NCBI RefSeq assembly: GCF_024868665.1
Contig: NC_079891.1
Span: 32,277,592 to 32,341,591, forward strand
Length of the DNA: 64,000 nt
Direction: 5' to 3'
Source: Triplophysa rosa
Lineage: Eukaryota > Chordata > Actinopteri > Cypriniformes > Nemacheilidae
Numbering within the stretch: the first letter of the stretch is position 1; every line of letters begins with the position of its first letter. This document shows positions 1 to 10,440 of the stretch, one piece after another. The notes under the pieces are model-generated. The model was given only the letters and a program-made list of their open reading frames with translations. It did no database searches and was not told the DNA's origin. The translations under genes and the position numbers were made by a program.

Positions 1-1430
1 GCAGTTACCAAACCTGTGTAGCGTTTTACACCACATCTGACTGTCTAAAATACTCTAATGACATCTAAAATGTTCTTTTAGATTGTACTTTCAACACATG
101 GGAGGGTTTTTTGAGTTGTCCGTGTTTAACCTTTTGTTTATCTGAGGTTTCTCATATGTTTTTTTTGTCTTTTGGAGCTTGCTCCTCGATTCTAGAGCTG
201 CTGATTTATTCATAACTGTACAGAGGAACTTCTCAGAAACTCTTGGCCTGAGCCATCGCGTGGCAAATGTTGCCATCTAATACCTGCTGCGTGTTGGGTA
301 CAAACTTGTCTTCCTCTCTGACCGAGGTTCAAGGAAATGTATTATTTAAACCCATCCTTTCTGACCCATTACAAAGCACCTGCTGACCTTTAAGCCTCGT
401 CCATTAAGTCACCAGTGTGTTTTTTTGCCATTATCACTTGTTCTATTTCTTGGACTCACAGAAATACTGAAAGGGCTGGATGCCGCCCCTGCTGCTGAGA
501 TATTTTGACACAAGAGAGCAAAACAAGTAAAGAAAGAGGTTAAAGACATGTTTTAGTAGAAGAGTCATGACCCTTTTACCTTGGCATTAAAGTAGCTGCA
601 TAAGTCACAGTGTCTCATTTGAATTGAATGCGTTTGGTTGATGTGAGGATGCACTCGCCCTGTTACCCATGCAGCGCTGAAATCTCATAAATGCACACAT
701 AGAATCTACTGTGATGAATTCATCAGTTTCACTCACACTGCTTCAGTATTTGCTGAATTAAGGGTTCAAATATGAGACAGACTCAAACCTCACGGAGGAA
801 AATCTAACAACGGTCATTTTGCTTTTCACATTGACTGAGAGTGATTTGATCAGACCGCATCTCTCATTTCCAAATTACCCCCAAATTCATAAATGAATCG
901 GAGACTCCAAAAGGACAACGTTACAGATGAAAGACATTGTGAATGAGACACTGAGCTTTAGCTGGAGTCATATTATAACCTACACCCTACAGCAATTGTA
1001 AAAATTCATTTATAAACAATTTTGTCTCATTGCTCCATGCACTTCATTGTTTCTTATATTCAGGACGCCCAGAATAGCCACAATATACATGTTTTATGGT
1101 TTAATAAATTTGTGATAAAAGTTTTCTTGTAAAAGTGAACGCATATTTACTACAGTACATGTCACGGGAGCTTTTAAATACAGGTTTGGATGTTGTTAAT
1201 GTCTTTTTGGATTGTTGAAGCCAAACCAACCTACTGTCTATTCATAAACAGCCCATCTTTATAAACAGTTTTGTAAACATAGTTGGCATTCATTAAACAT
1301 CACGTGAGACTTATACACAAGTTAATAATTTCTAGTATTTTTATTTTAAATGATTTAAAAAAACCTCTCAATGAAGCCCCCACCCAAACTTAACGTCCCT
1401 GGCGTGAAAGCAATGGTACTAAAATGTACG
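1..1430. other. non-coding, nothing recognised
   Basis: AT-rich sequence with no open frame resembling a protein, no recognised repeat termini and no tRNA-like boxes. The only open frame (91-276, minus) is short, lysine/serine-rich and unlike any family I know. Confidence 0.5.
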
Positions 1431-1895
1431 AATGAGAGCGTACGAATTCAAAGGAATACCGCCTCTATTTACATTTATATATTTATAACCTGATATCAAA
1501 AGAAGTTGTACATATTTTAGGATGTGGCTAACCAACACCTTACTTCACCCCAAACCCTAGCATCACAGCCATAAAAGGCTAATTTATACATGGCACCCCT
1601 AACCCCGCCCCTACACCTAAACTCACAGGGGAAAAGTCAAATCATAACAAAACATACCAATGAGATCGTAGGAAATAGGAATTCACACGAATGCGCCACC
1701 TTATAAAATACTTTAGGTATGAATTCCTATCAGATTGCGTTGATATATATTAATACATATGAAAGATACCGCGCATTAAAATACATTAGTCGTGCTGGGT
1801 GACACGAAAAAAGGGGGGAAATTCGTGTCAGTAATCACGAATTAATAGATTACGAATTCCGTGAGACAGTGTTGGTGAGATTGTGTTGGTTATTC
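1430..1895. repeat. degenerate dispersed repeat (GTACGAATTC-type)
   Basis: Contains the phrases 'gtacgaattc', 'atgagatcgtagg', 'ccccgcccctacacctaaac' and 'gagattgtgttggt', which recur in altered form at about 16150-16215, 26990-27195 and 43505-43700. This looks like an old, diverged copy of a cyprinid DNA-element family. Boundaries and target duplications could not be defined. Confidence 0.4.
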
Positions 1896-2149
1896 TCGTA
1901 AAAGCAAAATTGCATTGGATTTTTTGTAAGTGAACAGGATAATAAGAAGGCTGTTTTTGTGCTTGATGACGCATGACAAAACAGGTCACAAAACAAGTGT
2001 CAGAACATTAGTTGGGAGTGTTTAATTTGTACAAAACAATGTCTGGAGAAGTTTAGTCTGGACTTTAACTGGCCACGGAAATGAAACGCACACCAATTAG
2101 CAGTTCAATTTAAAGATGTCTGACACCTCAACGTATTTATTTGTGACTT

Positions 2150-2660
2150 GGTACGTGTAGTTGTGTGTGTGCCGATGCCACACATGGTACAAGACAGGCA
2201 CGATTGGTCAGACGCGTTGAAAGGAGCGAATACAAAACCTCAGTCGTCACCAGCATCCGGAGCGCAGGGGGATAATGACTGTGTCCGTGTCAACAAGCTG
2301 ATATAACCGCACGCTTGACTTCACACGTCGGCCAGCCTGCAAAGCTGCGAGTCCAACGTGTCTCCTTATTATTCTGGGAACCATCTGGTACCCACACAGC
2401 TGCCAAACGCGCCGGGCCAACGGCAGCCCGAGGGCAATGCCACTATCATCCCACTCCTCTGTGACTCACAATCTAGCACAACCTGCTCGTCCGTGCCATG
2501 TCTGACATGGAAATTCTGTTAGACTTCAGCCAATCAGATCCATCAAAACTACAATCTATGACCCGCAGACTTTGAAAGTGACGCAGTTCCGTCCTCCGCC
2601 TAAAGATGGCAGTAGAGCTACAGCTACAGCTGAGGGGGTGCCCTTGTAAATTATTCAAGA
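2150..2660. other. GC-richer non-coding stretch
   Basis: GC and CpG content rise relative to both sides (for example 'gcgccgggcc' near 2409). No open frame or splice-bounded exon is convincing. It could be a regulatory island or an old repeat; the sequence alone does not decide. Confidence 0.25.
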
Positions 2661-2886
2661 TTTTTCAGGACAGGTTTTTGTTTATCCTTTATATGCAGAG
2701 TTTGGGGTGTAATGGAAAGTTTTGTGGGCGAGAGGGTCATAATTGTGTTTTGAGGAATGGAGCGAACTTGACGACAAATTAATTTGTGTCTTTTCTGCCA
2801 GTACAGATTCTGCTGATAAAGGACCAGGCTGACTTATTTTGCCATTAATTAGTTTTCCCAGGTGCAAGCATGGGATTGGCCAGTCT

Positions 2887-2902
2887 TGTGTGTGTGTGTG
2901 TG
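2887..2902. repeat. (TG)n microsatellite
   Basis: Eight uninterrupted TG units. Confidence 0.8.
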
Positions 2903-3184
2903 GATGCAGTGTGATGAGTCATTGCCCATATGGATAATTTACTGTTCTCGTTTTGCCTGTAGTGAAAATATCGGCTTTGTGTAAATGTGTATTTGGGGTA
3001 GTTTATTAGCACAGCCATATTCATTGACGGTAGAGAATTTCATTACGTTAAACATCATGAAAACGCAGTGACCATTTTCCATTTTTTATTTAATCAAAGC
3101 TTAATTTTTCTTAAAAATAATACAGTTTATTTAACAGTTTTAATTTTATTTTTCAGTATTTTTCCCTACTACTATTTTATTTTT

Positions 3185-3291
3185 TGACTACTATGGTAGT
3201 CAATATTGGCCAAGAACTGTTTGGTTACTCCAAAATATCGTGCTCCAAATATCTTTCTCTGTGTTCATCAGAACAAAGGCATTTATACAGA
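3185..3291 (+). repeat. palindromic TTAA-type MITE, left piece
   Basis: Matches the central and second-half text of the cyprinid palindromic MITE ('ctatggtagtcaat', 'ggccaagaactgtttgg'), the same text seen around 52205-52370. It is interrupted at 3292-3299 by a hAT insertion and resumes at 4369. The first half of the MITE is missing. Confidence 0.7.
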
Positions 3292-3299
3292 TTTGAAAC

Positions 3300-4360
3300 C
3301 AGAGGCGGATACAGAAAGCAGATGATAGGTGGGCCTGTAAAATTGTGGGTGGGCCGGAATAATTCGCATCACCCTTTCAACCGAAGTAATTTTTAAGAAA
3401 AATTGATGGACCGGTGTTCTGTCCCACTGTGGCGTCAAATGCAATTCAATAAACTTCGCTCTACAAATGAAACGGCATCACTGTGCAGTTGATTTAACAC
3501 GGTCCCACGGCTTTGCGGTGCATGGGCTGTGACGGTGGCAGTTTTTTTACCACCAAATCAACAGCGGTGGTGCGGTGGTTTGGGAAATATATATTATTTA
3601 TATAAATAATATTTATATTATTATATTTGGCAGCTCACCACCATCATGGCCACCGCGGTGGTGTGGTTGTCACGGCCACCGCCCTATATGCGTCAAAACT
3701 CAGCGCGGTTTACAAGACTCATGTTTTTATAGCTAGGCCTGTCGGAGGCGTTTCCAATTTTTATAAAGGTCTCTTGTGAAAGTAAACTCGGTGTGCACCT
3801 CAGGAAAATGTCTGGATGCTTTACAAAATATGGCATATTTATTGTGGACGATTTTGATTTACTAATTTGGAAGCCGAGTGAGAATATCAGTGGAGGCTGA
3901 AGCACAAATGCTGCCATTAGCACTCGACTCATTGGATGTTGCTGTGTGTATTTCACCTTCATTTCCAGGGGTCTCGGTGTGTGTTTCTTCAGCGTCATTG
4001 TCTAGATGTGTGTTTTTTAAAAAAAAAAACTGCCGCATGGATAGCTGTTTAGCCATGTTTACACGATCATTGAAAGAGAATCTACAGACAGCGATATTGG
4101 CGTGCAGCTTAACGGCCGTAACGTAACTGACTTAACGTGAGCACATTCTTAAGAATATCCAAATATTATTATTAATAAACAAACAATTCAAATGTTTTTA
4201 TTTAATTTATACAATTCAAATTTAGAATTAAGCTTAAAATTAATATTTAATAATATTAAAAATAAATTTCTTGGCTCTGACTGGGTGGGCCAGCAGTCAA
4301 TCTGGGTGGGCAATCTGGGTGGGGGCCCACCCGTAGCTTCGCCCCGTAGCTCCGCCCCTG
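3300..4360. mobile_element. hAT-type non-autonomous element inserted in a MITE
   Basis: The 1061-bp insert begins 'cagaggcggatac' and ends 'tagctccgcccctg', which are imperfect terminal inverted repeats of the CAGGGGCGGA type. It is flanked by an exact 8-bp target duplication TTTGAAAC (3292-3299 and 4361-4368). An 8-bp duplication with CAG-starting termini is the hAT signature. The interior holds a further inverted repeat (about 3526-3690) and no recognisable transposase. The open frames on both strands (3693-4126) lack known motifs. Confidence 0.88.
3526..3690. repeat. GC-rich inverted repeat nested in the hAT element
   Basis: 'gggctgtgacggtggc' on the left is matched in inverse by 'gtcacggccaccgccct' on the right, around an AT-rich centre (aatatatattatttatataaa-type). 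It resembles a small second DNA element. No clean target duplication was seen. Confidence 0.5.
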
Positions 4361-4368
4361 TTTGAAAC

Positions 4369-4423
4369 AACTCAAGGGTGAGTAAATGATGACAGAATTT
4401 ACATTTTTGGATGAACTGTTCCT
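4369..4423 (+). repeat. palindromic TTAA-type MITE, right end
   Basis: Continues the MITE interrupted at 3292: 'gggtgagtaaatgatgacag', then 'ggatgaactgttcc', ending at a TTAA (4424-4427). Joining the two halves across the hAT insert restores the usual MITE order. Confidence 0.75.
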
Positions 4424-4427
4424 TTAA

Positions 4428-5640
4428 GCTGAGTTGTCGGGTACAAGTTTGACATATTTTTACTTCAGCCTTCGTAGAAATAAGTACATAAAGTTAGCTG
4501 CAATTTTGTGTTTCAAACTGAGATGGCGAAATATAGGCAAAAGTTACAGATTGACGATTAAAATGGAGATTTCTGCTGCTTCTCAAGCATCCCTCCTATA
4601 GATTAGACGTGTCTAACGATTCAGAAAATATATCAACGGTGTCTCAAACTGTGCTTAGATCTGTCAAAATATCAAAGTCTCATTTTCAAAGTCAGAGATT
4701 TCAATATTCACCAAACTTAAACATCAAAGAAAGTTGTCTAAGAACTCCATTAAGGCTCCTGATGGAGCAACATCAGAGCAGAAATATTTTCTCGAGGAGT
4801 TTTGTCTCTGGTGTTTTGTTGCGGTTTCAATCCCTTTTGAGATAAGAGAAGAGCTGTGGCACCAGACTTGGTGAAAACGAAATAGATAGAAGAACAGAAG
4901 AAAGCGAGTGGAAATGACAGCAGCGGGCTGGAGGCACAGGTTTAGGGTGAAGATCGCAGGACAGGGAGGAGCCACGGTAGATCACAACAACAATAAACAG
5001 TCTTCTTCCTATTTTAATCTCTCTCTCTGGTCCACACAGATCTTCCTACGAGGCACCTCGGGGCGCAACATGAATATCAGGGGGAAACAAGTCGGGTTAA
5101 GTGGAAGTTTTACTTCTGTAAAAGTGAACGGATGTAAGTGAAGTGAGTAATATACTATATACGTATACAAATATATGAAAACATTGGAAAATGTCTTTAC
5201 ACAACCTGCTGGGTCATGTATTCTAATTGTTTATTCCAATGATTATTAATAAACAAACATTTATGAGATACCTGTAGCATCATGAGGTCCTGCCTTCCTG
5301 TGGAATAGATCCGTTTGTCTAGGTCACTTTCCTTTAATATAGTGTTAACTTTTATAAACACGAGAGACTGAGCACAATTATACATTTTCTTACAAAGTAA
5401 CACAAATAACAAATATTATTGATTTGTTTATTTATTGGCTATAGGAATCATACACTTTTATATTTGGCACTAGCCTTTTTATTTTAGTCATCTAAAAATG
5501 ATGCTAAAATGTTATTTATATATTTTTATATATTAAAAAAATTCAAGTTACACTTATATAAATATATATTTATTATTTTGACAGTATTTGACAGTATTTG
5601 TTTTATATCTAATTGCTTCAACCTCACAGCCAAGATAGAA
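4428..5640. other. non-coding, nothing recognised
   Basis: No protein family match in the short open frames (for example 4609-4845 and 4908-5141), no repeat termini recognised, and locally very AT-rich after 5400. Confidence 0.45.
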
Positions 5641-5647
5641 CTTTTAG

Positions 5648-5960
5648 GTGCAAGTGTCAGTTTTAGTTCTTTATTGTCATTACTTTGTTGCTCCTCACGA
5701 GAAAAACAAATTACAGGACAGTATGGGACAGTAAATATGCAGATAAAAATATAATATAGTGCATACTAGGAAAGGACAATAAATAAATAATTACAAATAG
5801 CAAATGAAAAAAATTGTGTAATGAAAAAAAAAAGAAAAGAGAACCTGAAAGAATAGACAATTAAATAGATATTCACAGTTTTGCAAGTAAGTAATAAACA
5901 GTAAAGTGATTATATTAAAGTGATGAGTGGTATCAAGTATCTCAAACAATCAGTTAAAAG
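5648..5960 (-). repeat. possible LINE 3' end fragment
   Basis: Read on the minus strand, the edge at about 5650 gives 'gacaataaagaac', a polyadenylation-like ending common to fish LINE 3' ends. The body toward 5960 is A-rich and unassigned. Low confidence. Confidence 0.3.
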
Positions 5961-6683
5961 TTTGTTAACCATTCTTGCAAAGTAAAATGATCATATATTT
6001 GTAGAAAGAGCTCTACTGAGCTTTCAGCCTGTATGTGATTTTTTCAGTGTAAAACTTTTCTTAAGTGGAAAAACTTGGTGCACTTTTAATTCCCTTTGCT
6101 GATTGTTAAACTACACAACGCTCTGTAGTTACACTGTACAATGAATGTGTACAATTCGACATCCACTGTTGAAGTGCTATTGGCCTTGTAATGTAGATAT
6201 GCAAATTGAACATGAATATGGATGTCATGTTAATTTGCCTTCCAGTTCCATTACCTCTCTTCCTACTGAACAAACCAAATGCAGGCAGCTCTGTCAGCAG
6301 TCGTTTGCATTGTAGAAAAAGACGCAACCCAACAAGAGGGTGTTTGAACTGTATAGATATTAAGAAAACTGTCCTACAGTAAGTGTTGATGTATGCAGAA
6401 ACTGTTCAAAGCAGCGCATCCGTTCAAAGTGTCACATTTTTGCCATATGAATATCATTAACACGTCCATACTTCTTTATCGAACTCAATTATTCATGTTA
6501 TTTTAATGCCAAGCACTTTTTGGAATGTAGGAGAATGGGGTGAAATGGAAGGCCTGAAACAGAGATGCATTAGATCAAGAGGATTTGGGGATAATCAAGA
6601 GATCCAGGCTAATGTACAACTGATTTGGATTTTGTGAGTGATTGCGGCCCAAAATTTTCTAGTCTGGATTTAATGACACATCA
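5961..6683. other. non-coding, nothing recognised
   Basis: Ordinary intergenic or intronic sequence. No gene, RNA or repeat boundary seen. Confidence 0.4.
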
Positions 6684-7851
6684 GGGGCCCGTTTCAGAAA
6701 GGAGGTTTAGTGAAAACTCTGAGTATATTAACCCTGAAATGAGGGAAACTCTGGGTTTTCCGTTTCAGAATGTGAGGTATGTCAAACCTGAGAAAGCGGG
6801 GTAACTCAAGCCCGTTTCTAAAGGAGAGGTATCTTATACTCAGAGTCAGTAACCATAGTAACTTACTCTGTGAACCTAACCTGGTCGGGAGCAGGTTTTC
6901 TTTGGTAAACCCAGAGTTTATTTCGATCTCCTCCCCCTTTTAAAGCGCAAGTGGTGTAACTCATCCATTCATTCATTAATACAGTCATTCATGGCACACA
7001 TTTTGATTACACAGAGACCATCTCAGTGACTTATACTGTATGTCATATGTGCTTTTATAGAGGATTCATGAAGAGGCTGCATTAATTCATTGGAATGTAC
7101 TTTGATTTCAGGAGAGCACCGAGTGGAATTTTGTCATTTCCCTGTGCATTTTTATTAAAACTGTACCGTTTTTCTTTACAGTGAATTAGATGTATCAAAA
7201 TATATCTCATCCATCCTTACACATAAATAAAGTGCATGAATAAAGAAATGAATAAATACAGACATACATGCAGAAATGAAGCGATAAAGGTAATAAACAA
7301 GTAAATTTGACATGCAGCCATTCCAAGTGAAATCTGTTCAGAGCAGGATTCGAACCGGCGATCAGTCTAACTTTGCACGAGAGTCTGACGCCCTACAGGT
7401 GTCCTATACACCATGACGTCTGTCTTGCGTAACTAGAGCACTCATGGCGAGTGAGAACATACAATTTTTTTATTATTTCTGTTGTTTCATTCATTTAATG
7501 ATTAATTTATTTGTTTATTGGTATCAATTTATTAATTTAAACTTAAGTCATTTTCAGGACATCAGTAAATCGAGCGGAAAGTGTGCCTCACTCTCATGTG
7601 CTTTCTGCCGCCATGTTGCTTTTTTTGGTGCTGTTGCCATGGTGAATCGTGCTATCTTCGCTCAATTGATGATGGCTTTTTAAATCAATGGTGCACGCGC
7701 GTAACCTAGAGTGAACTTACTCAGAGTGGATTGAACTAATTGAAATCACCTGTTCTGAAACCGAAAACTCATTGCGATTCTCTGAGTAAATCAACTCAGA
7801 GTTCACATTTTAACTCGGTGTTGGTTGAACCTCCTTATTGAAACAGGCCCC
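6684..7851. mobile_element. TIR DNA element (GGGGCCYGTTTCA termini)
   Basis: The left end 'ggggcccgtttcag' and the right end 'ttgaaacaggcccc' are inverted repeats. The match extends inward with interruptions for roughly 100 bp (paired phrases such as 'aaaggaggttta' and 'ggttgaacctcc', and 'gaaaactctgagta' and 'actcagagttc'). Length is 1168 bp. No transposase is encoded. I recognise the termini as a common zebrafish/carp DNA-element family but cannot assign the superfamily; no target duplication longer than 2 bp is evident. Confidence 0.75.
7338..7425 (-). repeat. tRNA-like segment (SINE head or tRNA relic)
   Basis: On the minus strand the sequence carries a perfect RNA polymerase III B box (GGTTCGAATCC, 7346-7356) and, about 60 bases upstream, a weaker A-box-like stretch near 'catggtgtatagga'. 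Cloverleaf stems are imperfect, so this is better seen as a tRNA-derived repeat than a working tRNA. It lies inside the 6684-7851 element. Confidence 0.35.
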
Positions 7852-8765
7852 AGATCTCTGGATCATTTCTGGTATGTTTGACTCCAACTAAAGGTACACT
7901 TGTGAGTCTTTTTGACCGATTTTGATATAGAAACATCACATATTTTTGACATGTTCATTTAATATTATTATTGTTTTCAAACATTCGAAGATCCCCAAAA
8001 TCTTGCATTATATGGATTTTGCTACAAAACTGTCCCATCCTCTACAGTGAGACAGTGACTCTATAACAATAATAATAACAACAACGACGACAACAATTAT
8101 AGTATATTATTTCAATTAATAATAAATTGTAAATAAATTTGTTCAACATAATTATTGAACATAATTATATTACACATTATATTATATTATTACCGTCAAT
8201 CAGATGTTACTTGTGTGTAGTTTACAACATGCATTTACTTTTTACTTTACTGCTTATTTACTCTATAATACTTTTTTAAGTCTCTGTTTTAATTAGAAAG
8301 ATTAGATAGTGTCTCTTTTTTGTACTACTGCAATGTCTGCTTTTACTTTTGTCAATTTCATTTTCCAAAAGGAGACACTGAGAAATGCAAAAGAATTCAA
8401 ATGTACTATGTACTATGCTTGCACCTGTGCAAATGGCAATAAACTTTACACTTTTTAACTTAATAATAGTGTTTTAAAACGCAAGTAAAAATAATATTAA
8501 GCAGAAGAGGTACAAGAAGAAAAATGTGTTTAATTGATACAACAACTCGGCGAAAACATTATTTTTCAGCTGTGGAGCTGATTGATTATCAGCAAGTGTT
8601 TTAACTGTTAACAGATTCAGATGTTGTAAAAAGCTGTCAGTTTTTTTAATTTTGTGCAAAGCAGAACTTGCTTCTCAATGCCTGAGGTTCAGTTACTAAC
8701 CCAGACCTTTAACTACAGGGCTTTAGGACTCGAGTGCTGTCAGTTTCTTTGCTCTTAAGCAGGTT
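7852..8765. other. non-coding, AT-rich
   Basis: AT-rich stretch with short low-complexity runs (acaacgacgacaac near 8080; tattatattatt near 8170). No gene recognised. Confidence 0.45.
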
Positions 8766-8966
8766 GCAGGTGGTGTGGTGGTTAAAGCTGGGGTCTGATA
8801 ACCCAAAGGTCCTACGGGTGAACCCTGCAGCTGCCTTCAGTAGTTCCCTTATCAGCACTGAGCTCCTGAGACAGACCCTTAACCTCAGGTGAAACTCCAG
8901 GGAAATTACCTGTTCCTGTCATACGTCAGCTGCTTTGGATAAAAAGCACCTGCTAAATGACGAATG
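8766..8966 (+). mobile_element. tRNA-derived SINE with L2-type tail
   Basis: The head has an A-box-like 'tggtgtggtggttaaagc' and a degenerate B box ('gggtgaaccctgc'). The body runs through 'cagcactgagctcctgag' to the tail 'gctttggataaaaagc' then 'cctgctaaatgacg', the 3' motif shared by fish SINEs and L2 LINEs. It is complete in outline but diverged. Confidence 0.72.
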
Positions 8967-9789
8967 CACTTATATTCTATTTCAAAAGAGCTTCTTATGA
9001 ACAGAATAGACTGGTAAATTACAGTAAAGGTTTCTTTATTATACTTCCATACTGTATATACTGCAGGAATACAGTAGCAAGCTATTCCGAACAAACCTGC
9101 TGTCATTTTACTGAATAAAGGCCCTATAATTCGCGTTAAACTAGTGGTTCACCAAAACACTTATTTAATAATTTTCTTGCCGCCTCAAATGGTAAATTAT
9201 TTAAGTATATTGTCTTGCTGAGAACAGCTTCAACCATAAAATGCCATTTGAAAACATTCAATTTCCTTTTGTAGCATGCATTTGAAACATTAAAATGCAT
9301 GCTACACTCGTGCAAAAATGTTTCAGTCTTTAATGCGTGTCTAAAGGTGAATAAAAAGCACCTGGTTATCCTTTGTCACAAACGTGTAAAACCTGCAGGC
9401 AGAATTTTGATGGATGCCAATGAAGTTGAAGCAATTAGCAATTCACATTAAGGCAAAGAAGTGGACAGGCCGCAGAATTGCTTGTGACACATGACTGAAT
9501 ATTCAATCACTATGTTTTCAAATCCTCCGGTTCCTGTTTTAAAATCCATAACTCTTGTTTGCATTGGAGAATGGACATCTGCGGCTCACGGTGCCTCACA
9601 TATCCACACGTACATCATTATACTTTAGCATTACTGTCAAAATTGATTATTCCTTACTGATGTTTTCTGTTATTGAAATATGGAATTGTCTCCATCCCAC
9701 CTGAGTTTTGTGTTTCTCTTTCAGACCACTCAACAATCCTTTCTGTAGTGGACACTATGTGATCTGTAAGAATATTCGTCTAGATTTAA
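8967..9789. other. non-coding, nothing recognised
   Basis: No open frame or repeat terminus of note. Short local direct repeats ('aaaatgcat' variants near 9236-9305) only. Confidence 0.4.
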
Positions 9790-10071
9790 AGATAGGTCCA
9801 GTGTGTCATTTTTTGGAGTGTCTAAGAAATGTTAATATACATAACTTTGTCTTAAGAGGTGTATAAAGACCTTACATAATGAAGCGTTATGTTTTTCTTA
9901 CCGTAGAAAGAGCTATTTCTGTCTACACACACCGTGGGTCCCTTGCATGTAATTCGCCATGTTGTGTCAGCCTCTGTAGTGCTTCAAGGGAGGAGGGACG
10001 GGTGGAGTGAGCTGTTGGTTGCAATTCACAACCTCAGCGCTAGATGCCGCTAGATGGGACTGACTGGTCCT
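9790..10071. mobile_element. TTAA-flanked MITE (AGGTCCAGTGTG termini)
   Basis: The left end 'gataggtccagtgtg' and right end 'actgactggtcct' form imperfect inverted termini, each bordered by TTAA (9786-9789 and 10072-10075). Length is 282 bp with no coding capacity. TTAA duplication fits piggyBac or Kolobok/T2-type mobilisation. Confidence 0.72.
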
Positions 10072-10273
10072 TTAACATTTTTTAAAGTGTAAGTAGGCTA
10101 CTTTTAAACAAAAGTGCAAATGTGCAAAATGTCGGCATTATTAAAGGAACAGATATAGGAACAGATATCACCCAAATACGAAAGTTTTCTTATAATTAAC
10201 TGAAATTTTGGTAATATTTTTGGTAATGGTATGCCATACGGGACCGGGGGCACTGAGCGTGCATTAACGGTTT

Positions 10274-10440
10274 GGGTAGTTGTGGCCCAATGGTTAGAGA
10301 GTCGGACTCGTGACCAGAAGGTTGCCGGTTCGATTCTCAGGGCCGGCGGGTAACGACTGTGGTGCAGTCCCACTGCTTCTGCCAGATGACCTTGTAACAA
10401 TGCGACACACCCAGGTCTGATCAACCTTGAGGGTTGAGGG
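10274..10440 (+). mobile_element. tRNA-Ser-like SINE
   Basis: Begins 'gtagttgtggcccaatgg' (A box), followed by 'agagagtcggactcgtgacc' and the B box GGTTCGATTCT at 10327-10337. The head closely resembles a serine tRNA. The body 'ctgtggtgcagtccc' to 'gacacacccag' follows. The 10104-10575 minus open frames are shadows of this SINE. Confidence 0.75.
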
